NCBI GenBank assembly: GCA_009937635.1
Contig: JAACFF010000012.1
Location: forward strand, 1-37,544
Direction: 5' to 3'
DNA from: Chloroflexota bacterium
GTDB lineage: Bacteria > Chloroflexota > Anaerolineae > Promineifilales > Promineifilaceae
DNA: 37,544 bases
Below are positions 31,912 to 37,544 of this stretch, piece after piece. Within the stretch, counting starts at the first letter, position 1, and the number at the start of each line of letters is the position of its first letter. A program made the translations under genes and the position numbers. The notes under the pieces are model-generated. The model was not told where the DNA came from, did no database searches, and saw nothing but the letters and a program-made list of their open reading frames with translations.

Positions 31912-32742
31912 TTAAAAATCAAACTCATCGGTGAAGGCGTACTGGGTATCCCATGGAGCTTTATTTAAGATGCGTACCAGAGCCTTACCGGCATTTACCC
32001 TTCCATTTAAGGTGAATTGCCACCACAACTTGACAACAGTTTGGTACTCTTTGAGATCACTGTGCCCGGCACCTTGAAGTACGGTGAATAGTCCACCCTG
32101 ATCGTTGGTTTGAACTGCCTCAAAGACTGGATACGTCCATGAAAGCGGGGTAGTCTCATCTTCAGATCCCGTGATGATCATCATCGGCCCATCCTGATTT
32201 GCGGCATCCACCCAGCTCGGACCGTAAGGATTCATGGCAACAACTGTCGTGATATTAAAACCGTTCGGTTCGCCGTCACCCGCTTTGACAACCGCTCCAG
32301 CTCCCTGGCTATGCCCGGCAAGTCCAATCTTGGAGCCGTTAGCCACACCATAGTATTCACTTTCAGAATCATCATTCTGCCCCAGGATCCACTCCAGGCA
32401 AGCCAGCACATCACTCTCCTGAGCCGACCATTGATTGGCAGCGACAACGATGTAGGGACCATCCAGCGCCCACTCGATCAGTTGGGGTTTGTACCACTCC
32501 GTGGTGTACTCCCCGGCGACATCATTTCCACCCCAACCGTTGGCCCAGACGATAACCGGGTAAAGATGGCTACCAGGACTTGAAGAGCTGTCCCATGGCC
32601 GAATAACTGTACAATCCAGCGCATGGTTTCCATTGGAATGTCCCGTTACTGTTTCTTCCGAATAAACCTCTGCTGGAGAAGCGAGCACTGCGCTTACAAA
32701 CGCAAACACGGCCAGGATCAAAACTACCAAATACTTCTTCAT
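31912..32742 (-). CDS. Secreted alpha/beta hydrolase (chlorophyllase/cutinase-like)
   Basis: This 276-aa protein has a signal peptide (KKYLVVLILAVFAFVSAVLA, cleavage near residue 21-25). The hydrolase core shows VIVWANGWGGND, the nucleophile elbow GHSQGAG (S145), the acid in GSEDETTP (D196) and the base in GAGHSDL (H227). The nucleophile motif and layout are like the cutinase, lipase and polyester-hydrolase group that also contains chlorophyllase-like proteins. It would act outside the membrane on esters. GGAGG lies 7 nt before the ATG. The upstream SDR frame runs 173 bp into it. Confidence 0.82.
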   Translation of the reverse strand: MKKYLVVLILAVFAFVSAVLASPAEVYSEETVTGHSNGNHALDCTVIRPWDSSSSPGSHLYPVIVWANGWGGNDVAGEYTTEWYKPQLIEWALDGPYIVVAANQWSAQESDVLACLEWILGQNDDSESEYYGVANGSKIGLAGHSQGAGAVVKAGDGEPNGFNITTVVAMNPYGPSWVDAANQDGPMMIITGSEDETTPLSWTYPVFEAVQTNDQGGLFTVLQGAGHSDLKEYQTVVKLWWQFTLNGRVNAGKALVRILNKAPWDTQYAFTDEFDF

Positions 32743-33526
32743 TATCTACCTCCTCTATTTCTGTTATCTGTATCGATGCTGTTTTCTTAAATAACCGTCC
32801 CCCATCCACAGCCAATGTGTGGCCGTTAACATAAGAGGCCTCATCGGAGGCCAACCAAAGATAGGCATTGGCGATTTCTTCAGGCTCACCCAAGCGGTTA
32901 GAGGCAACGCGCTCTAATAGTTTTGCCATCACTTTTTCTGGAATCCCTTCTGTCATGCGGGTCCTGATTATGCCCGGGGAAACGACATTGACACGAATAC
33001 CCTTGCGTCCTAATTCGCGCGCCCATACTTTGGTCATGCCAGTTACGCTTGCTTTGGCGGCGACATAATTAGTCTGTCCAAAATTGCCATAGGCGGCCAC
33101 GACGGATGAGGCGTTTAGGATGACGCCGCTGCCCTGCTCAAGCATAACTGGAATAACTGCTTGAGCGCAGTTAAAAACGCCTTTGAGGTTAACATCGATG
33201 ACTCCGTCAAAATTTTCTTCCGTCATTTTGCGCAGCTGCGCATCACGCAGGATCCCGGCATTATTAACGAGGATATCTACTCGGCCGTACCTCCCAACCG
33301 TTTCCTGCACCATTTCACTCACAGAGTTTCGGTCAGCGACGTTTGCCTGGGCGGCGAATGCATTGCCTCCCTTGGCCCCAACCTCATCCGCCACATTTTT
33401 AGCGCCATCTTGATCAATGTCGGCCACAACCACGCGAGCCCCTTCCTCCGCATAGCGTAATGCAGTTGCCCGGCCGATCCCTCGACCGGCGCCTGTAATA
33501 ATGGCAACTTTGTTCTCCATACGCAT
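32570..33526 (-). CDS. Short-chain dehydrogenase/reductase with read-through C-terminal extension
   Basis: Residues 1-247 are a complete classical SDR: TGAGRGIG (11-18), NNAG (88-91), catalytic S141, Y154 and K158 (YVAAK), PGIIRTRM and the family end NGHTLAVDGGRLF. It resembles FabG-type 3-oxoacyl reductases. The normal stop is absent. About 70 more residues follow with no SDR likeness, reading through the ribosome-binding site of the next gene and 173 bp into it in another frame. A frameshift, a lost stop codon or a sequencing error would explain it. AGGAGAT precedes the ATG. Confidence 0.88.
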   Translation of the reverse strand: MRMENKVAIITGAGRGIGRATALRYAEEGARVVVADIDQDGAKNVADEVGAKGGNAFAAQANVADRNSVSEMVQETVGRYGRVDILVNNAGILRDAQLRKMTEENFDGVIDVNLKGVFNCAQAVIPVMLEQGSGVILNASSVVAAYGNFGQTNYVAAKASVTGMTKVWARELGRKGIRVNVVSPGIIRTRMTEGIPEKVMAKLLERVASNRLGEPEEIANAYLWLASDEASYVNGHTLAVDGGRLFKKTASIQITEIEEVDNEEVFGSFDPGRVCVCKRSARFSSRGLFGRNSNGTFQWKPCAGLYSYSAMGQLFKSW

Positions 33527-33547
33527 GGGTATCTCCTATCTCTATTG

Positions 33548-34327
33548 CTAACCTTTCCAGTCAGGCTCCCTCTTTTCCAAAAACGCCTTGGCGCCCTCTT
33601 GAGCGTCACTACTCTCCAGCATTTTCATGAATGCCGGCCAGGATTTGGTACGCAGCGCCGCGAGACTCTCTGCAAAAGTGAGTTGCTCTGTCAAATGTAC
33701 CGCTTCCTTGATGGCCGCCAGGGAGAGCGGAGCCGCGCGGAGGAGATCCTTGGCCAGTGCGCGAGCCTGCTCCATAAGCTGATTCGCGGGTACGACCTCG
33801 TTGACTACACCGAAATTCGCCAACTCGTGAGCACTGTAACGTCGGCCTGTCATGAGAATTTCAAGCGCCTTCTGGCGCGGCAACAACTTGGTCAACATGA
33901 ATATTCCAACATCAGGCGCGATACCGATGCGCACTTCCGGCATCATAAACTGGGCATGCTCCACCGCGATAATAAAGTCCGCTAGCAGTAACATTTCAAA
34001 CCCGGCGCCTATGGCCAAACCGTTGACAGCACAGATAACCGGCTTGAGCAAGTCTGTCATCTCCGCAAAACCACCGAACCCACCTTCTCCGAAATCTCCG
34101 AAATACTCTTCCCCACCGGCAACAGCCTTCAAATCCCATCCTCCGCAGAAGAACTTTTCCCCCGCACCTGTCAATATTGCGACTTTAAGGTCTGGATCAT
34201 CGCGAAAATCCGCGAAGACCCCTCCTATCTCGCGGCTCGAAGGAGCGTCCAGCGCGTTTGCCTTTGGCCGGTCTATGATGATCTCCAGAATTTGACCATT
34301 CCTGCTGATCTTGAGGAAGTCACTCAT
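33548..34327 (-). CDS. Enoyl-CoA hydratase/isomerase family (crotonase)
   Basis: This 259-aa crotonase-fold protein starts at 34327, where AAGGAG lies 8 nt upstream; the start overlaps the stop of the acyl-CoA synthetase gene. The oxyanion-hole segments are CGGWDLKAV near residue 65 and NGLAIGAGFEML near 105. MPEVRIGIAPDVG carries the glutamate region typical of CaiD and other hydratases. Reaction: addition or removal of water on an acyl-CoA, or a related step. It is coupled with the synthetase and the SDR, suggesting one acyl-CoA pathway. Confidence 0.9.
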   Translation of the reverse strand: MSDFLKISRNGQILEIIIDRPKANALDAPSSREIGGVFADFRDDPDLKVAILTGAGEKFFCGGWDLKAVAGGEEYFGDFGEGGFGGFAEMTDLLKPVICAVNGLAIGAGFEMLLLADFIIAVEHAQFMMPEVRIGIAPDVGIFMLTKLLPRQKALEILMTGRRYSAHELANFGVVNEVVPANQLMEQARALAKDLLRAAPLSLAAIKEAVHLTEQLTFAESLAALRTKSWPAFMKMLESSDAQEGAKAFLEKREPDWKG

Positions 34328-36419
34328 GCGATTTCTCCTTTGCCAGCTTGAACTTGCTAACTGGCTCTGATGAAGGCTCCGCACTCAGGACGATCAAGGC
34401 ATCGGCTGCAACCACCCCTCTACCCTCTTCCAGAAGAATCAGTGGGTTGATATCGAGCTCAACGATGGCTGACGGGTCATCCTCAACCATCTCCGCAACC
34501 GCCAGAATGACATCAGCCGCCGCGTTCAGATCAGCAGGCGGGGACCCCCTGAAACCGCTAAAAAGAGGTTCGCAATTCAGGGTACCCAACGCATGCAGCA
34601 CCTGCTGCCTGGAGGTTGGAATCAAGAGCGATGCGCTATCTTTCATCAGCTCGACTAGTATTCCACCCCCTCCGATTACAATATACGGGCCGAATTGTTC
34701 ATCGCGGGCCACACCGACTATAAGCTCCGCCACAGCACCGATCACCATTTTTTCGATTAGATATGAGTCGGAGAGCCCCGACATCTCCTCTACTGCCGCC
34801 GACACTTCGTCTACGCTGCCAAGATTGAGTCTGACACCCCCCACATCGGTCTTGTGCGCGACACCTAGGGCCTTGACCACGACCGGATAGCCTAACTCTC
34901 TGGCTGCCGCAGTCGCCTCTCCGGCGCCTCGAACGACTCGCGCTGCAGGGATTGGCACGCCATACCAGTCGAGAAGTGCCTTAGATTCTACCTCGTCCAA
35001 CACCTTGACTGAACTATCCCGCTGTTGGCCGAAACTCGTGAGTAACGGTGGCTTGAGAGGCTGGCGCCAGGCAGCGTCCACATCGACTGCTGCCTGAATG
35101 CCTGCGACCCCGGCATCGATGCCGGCAAGCGTTGCGATGCCCTCTTTCATCAAACGCGACGTAACGGACTCCGAAATCGTGTCCGAAAAAGTCGCCAAGA
35201 TCGCACCTTTGGTGCCAGATTGTTGAATTGCGCGGACAAAGCCCCTCTCCGCACCACCCCAGGTCGACTGGTCACAAAGATCTTCTCTTGGGTAATCAAG
35301 CAGACACAACGATACGTCGAAATCTTCTGACAAGAAGGTGGAAAAATATTCGGTGAGCCGGACCTCATCATTCCAATCGAACATCTGGTAATCGAAGGGG
35401 TTGGCGGCCATGATCCGCTCGTGAACAATCTCATCAAGACGTTTAGTTATTTCTGCGGAAAGCGGAGGCATGGTCAATCCCGGACCCATGGCGTCGGCGA
35501 GAAGCGTAAGATCACCACCCGAGCTGCTCATGGCTCCAATACGGCCGCCCTTCAAGGGACCAAGAACATGCAGCACCTTCAAGGCCTCAATGAGCGCTTC
35601 CAGCGTACCGACCCGGGCAATGCCGAGGCGCTCGAACAGGGCGCTCACCAGGGTGTCCGAACCAGCGAGCGATGCTGTATGGGATACCACCATTTTCCTG
35701 CCGATCTCGGAACGCCCGGTCTTAATGGCCACGATGGGCTTACCCAATTTCCGGGCGATGTTGACTGCTTCCTGCAAAGCCTTCGGCTCAGGCATCGCTT
35801 CCACATAAAGTCCAATAGCGGTAACCCGATCCTGTCGAGCGAAGGTGTCGATCGCATCATGGAGGTCGAACTTCAGCCTGTTTCCCAGGGACATCATGTA
35901 GGCGATGGGAAGACCCCGTCGCTGCATGGTGAGGTTGAAACCCACGTTGGATGACATGGTGATGATGGCCACGCCTTCGTCAACTCGCCTGCTACCCTGC
36001 TGGTCTGGCCAGAGCATCGCTCCGTTGAGATAGTTGAGAAGCCCATATGTGTTCGGTCCAATAAGGAGCATATCACCCGAGGCTTCCAGAAGTTGCTCTT
36101 CGAGTTCGATGCCCTCTTCTCCTGCCTCGGAATAACCGGTGGCAAAGCAAACCGCACTGCCCGTACCTATTGCAGCAAGTTCTCTGACAATGTCAATCGT
36201 GAGGTGGCAGTTAACGCCCACGTATGCAGCATCAGGGCTTCCGGGCAGATCCGCCACCGAGCGATAGACCGTCCGCCCTAGGATCTCCGTTTTCTTAGGA
36301 TGGACCGGCCAAATTTCCCCTTTGTACCCCATGAGATCGCTCTGGCGAATGACTTCTTGGGCCTGCGCACCGCCGAATACGGCAATTGAACACGGTTCCA
36401 AAAGACGCTCAATTGACAT
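34320..36419 (-). CDS. Acyl-CoA synthetase (ADP-forming), fused alpha-beta type
   Basis: This 699-aa enzyme interconverts an acyl-CoA, ADP and phosphate with the free acid, CoA and ATP. Domain order is CoA-binding (1-140; SIAVFGGAQ), ligase-CoA domains (about 150-455), and ATP-grasp (about 480-690; KALGVAHKTDVGGV, VIGGGGILVE). The phosphorylated histidine is H247 in VVSHTASLAG. Fused ADP-forming synthetases are frequent in Chloroflexota and archaea. GGAAGGG precedes the ATG. Its stop overlaps the crotonase start by 8 bp, so both are co-translated. The acid may be propionate, crotonate or a longer or aromatic acid. Confidence 0.9.
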   Translation of the reverse strand: MSIERLLEPCSIAVFGGAQAQEVIRQSDLMGYKGEIWPVHPKKTEILGRTVYRSVADLPGSPDAAYVGVNCHLTIDIVRELAAIGTGSAVCFATGYSEAGEEGIELEEQLLEASGDMLLIGPNTYGLLNYLNGAMLWPDQQGSRRVDEGVAIITMSSNVGFNLTMQRRGLPIAYMMSLGNRLKFDLHDAIDTFARQDRVTAIGLYVEAMPEPKALQEAVNIARKLGKPIVAIKTGRSEIGRKMVVSHTASLAGSDTLVSALFERLGIARVGTLEALIEALKVLHVLGPLKGGRIGAMSSSGGDLTLLADAMGPGLTMPPLSAEITKRLDEIVHERIMAANPFDYQMFDWNDEVRLTEYFSTFLSEDFDVSLCLLDYPREDLCDQSTWGGAERGFVRAIQQSGTKGAILATFSDTISESVTSRLMKEGIATLAGIDAGVAGIQAAVDVDAAWRQPLKPPLLTSFGQQRDSSVKVLDEVESKALLDWYGVPIPAARVVRGAGEATAAARELGYPVVVKALGVAHKTDVGGVRLNLGSVDEVSAAVEEMSGLSDSYLIEKMVIGAVAELIVGVARDEQFGPYIVIGGGGILVELMKDSASLLIPTSRQQVLHALGTLNCEPLFSGFRGSPPADLNAAADVILAVAEMVEDDPSAIVELDINPLILLEEGRGVVAADALIVLSAEPSSEPVSKFKLAKEKSHE

Positions 36420-36613
36420 GTGTTCCCTTCCCGGCCAAAGCTTCGCTAATGTTCGATTTATGAGCCAAAGCTGTCACAAAGACCTGGTAGTCATCAACTA
36501 TCGTTACAATAAACCGCTGTCGATCATCACCTGTTATTGCTGTCATGGTTTGGAACTTCTACAATCAGGGTGCTACCCTGACCACATTCTGCGCACAGGG
36601 TAACCAATCCATA

Positions 36614-36943
36614 CTAAATAGAATCGCCCTGTTCACTGCGATGTTTCATCTCATGCACGAGTGTCACTGCGATCCGGCAACCAGAAGATCCCACTGAATG
36701 GCCAAGTGCAATAGCGCTTCCATTCACATTTACTTTATCCCAATTCCAGTCCAGCTCAGCGCCCACTGCAAGTACTTGTCCAGCAAAGGCTTCATTGATT
36801 TCGATCAAATCCATTTGTTCTAGATCTAGTCCTGCTTTTTCCAAAGGCTTGGGAGCTGCAAATGCAAGGGCAATTCCCATACGGTGTGGCTCAACGCCAG
36901 CGTAACTTTAGGCTAAAATGCGAGCAAGCTGTTTAAAACCCAA
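36614..36943 (-). pseudogene. Thiolase remnant (truncated at both ends, internal stop)
   Basis: The minus-strand frame reads as the C-terminal half of an acetyl-CoA acyltransferase: SYAGVEPHRMGIALAFAAP, then IEINEAFAGQVLA and NVNGSAIALGHSVGSSG. Similarity starts upstream (LGFKQLARILA) but is cut by TAA at 36908-36910. The N-terminal half with the first active-site cysteine is absent, since an aminomethyltransferase gene occupies that place. The end stops at KHRSEQGDSI, short of the usual C-terminal cysteine motif (CxGGG). An 88-aa product could start at ATG 36880 but would be inactive. It is a decayed fragment. Confidence 0.75.
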
Positions 36944-37544
36944 TTCCGTGCCACACTTTTGCCCGGTTGTCAATGAATGGTAAGGGAGTAACGGTTGCGC
37001 CTGCTTTTTCCTGTCCCATGTTAACCATTAGCTCTGTTCTCGCATCTGCATACCCAATACTAACCATGGCCAAAGCGATATTTTTATCCAGATCTGGTGA
37101 GTAGACAGCACTTGTTATCGCTCCTACTGTTAGGCCATTGCATTCTATTGACCAGGGCTCCGCTTGTCCCGACAATGGTTCTGAATGAATCTCCAGTCCC
37201 ACCAATTTTCGTTTGATTCCGGCTGCTCTTATCCCCTTCAGCGCCTCTTTGCCGATGAAATCGACTTCCTGATCGAGATCGACGAACTTTCCTAAACCAA
37301 CTTCGTAGGGATTGGTGTTTTCGTCCATATCATCCCAGTAATTTAGTAATCCACTCTCAATCCGTTCAATCCAACAAGGAGTAGCAGGCTTGATGTTATG
37401 TGGTCTGCCAGCTTCCATTACGATTTCCCATAATTGGTCTCCAAAACTGCCATCACGGAGATACAGTTCATAACCACCTTGCTTACTCCATCCTGATCGA
37501 GCAAGAACCAATGTAATGCCATTCAATTCTGTTTCCTGGAACCA
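36933..37544 (-). CDS. GcvT-family folate-dependent demethylase, C-terminal part (DmdA-like)
   Basis: The frame is open to the window edge, so the 5' end is missing. The visible 204 residues hold the segment ARSGWSKQGGYELYL, followed by ATPCWIERIESGLLNYWDD and NPYEVGLGKFVDLD, and a C-terminal barrel with KLVGLEI and GAITSAVYSP. These match the GcvT aminomethyltransferase family and most resemble dimethylsulfoniopropionate demethylase (DmdA), which moves a methyl from DMSP to tetrahydrofolate. Other tetrahydrofolate demethylases, such as for sarcosine, vanillate or glycine-betaine products, stay possible without the N-terminus. The stop lies within the thiolase remnant. Confidence 0.75.
   Translation of the reverse strand, partial: WFQETELNGITLVLARSGWSKQGGYELYLRDGSFGDQLWEIVMEAGRPHNIKPATPCWIERIESGLLNYWDDMDENTNPYEVGLGKFVDLDQEVDFIGKEALKGIRAAGIKRKLVGLEIHSEPLSGQAEPWSIECNGLTVGAITSAVYSPDLDKNIALAMVSIGYADARTELMVNMGQEKAGATVTPLPFIDNRAKVWHGIGF

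Noticed and set aside
36322-36603. Plus-strand 93-codon frame at the acyl-CoA synthetase start
   Set aside because: It mostly lies opposite the synthetase N-terminus, has no family likeness and no ribosome-binding site. The 36420-36613 gap shows no other gene.
1-37544. tRNA, rRNA, CRISPR array, transposase or integrase genes
   Set aside because: None was recognised on either strand, though tRNA or small RNA genes without clear landmarks could be missed by eye.

Overview
The window is most likely from a member of the Chloroflexota. This rests on gene content: a solute-binding lipoprotein with a mature N-terminus of VEVTRVV-type repeats, a sulfide:quinone oxidoreductase/DUF1641/DsrE2/DsrC set, octaheme cytochromes and a menaquinone-type HdrD-like Fe-S reductase. 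No rRNA, tRNA, CRISPR array, transposase or phage gene was recognised.

Left part (1-12.8 kb), a sulfur-metabolism locus. After a truncated GNAT gene comes a plus-strand operon: an excisionase-HTH/PocR regulator, sulfide:quinone oxidoreductase (SQR), DUF1641, DsrC/TusE and DsrE2, closed by a strong terminator at 4589-4622. A plus-strand glgC follows with its own extended -10 promoter. Converging on it is a minus-strand operon read from about 12.7 kb to 6.0 kb: an ArsR-family repressor, an octaheme tetrathionate-reductase-type cytochrome, a seven-heme cytochrome fused to a b561-type membrane domain, and two YeeE/YedE sulfur transporters, one with a C-terminal rhodanese-like domain. Both operons carry the same pair of palindromes (core TGAC-N4-GTCA) 22-23 bp apart upstream of their first gene. 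This suggests one regulon for sulfide oxidation, sulfur-carrier transfer, uptake of sulfur compounds and multiheme electron transfer.

Middle part (13-22.9 kb). On the plus strand are a tandem-GNAT protein, a coiled-coil/J-domain protein, an OsmC family protein and a membrane-anchored alpha/beta hydrolase. A minus-strand HdrD/EMO-like membrane Fe-S oxidoreductase meets them tail to tail. Next is a minus-strand cluster of a serine hydrolase, a possible 43-aa protein, DUF1326, a crotonyl-CoA-reductase-like MDR enzyme and DUF2182.

Right part (22.9-37.5 kb), a catabolic locus. A peptide-type ABC importer (binding protein, two permeases, fused double ATPase) lies upstream of that cluster on the same strand. 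Beyond it is a TetR regulator with an AGACC-N4-GGTCT operator, and a divergent zinc alcohol dehydrogenase and mandelate-racemase-type enolase. A secreted alpha/beta hydrolase, an SDR, a crotonase and an ADP-forming acyl-CoA synthetase follow on the minus strand. The window ends with a thiolase remnant and the 3' part of a GcvT/DmdA-like demethylase.

A palindromic hexamer, CGGCCG (especially ACGGCCGT), is strongly over-represented in the first 22.5 kb and about three times sparser afterwards. This marks a compositional change at the start of the ABC-transporter region.
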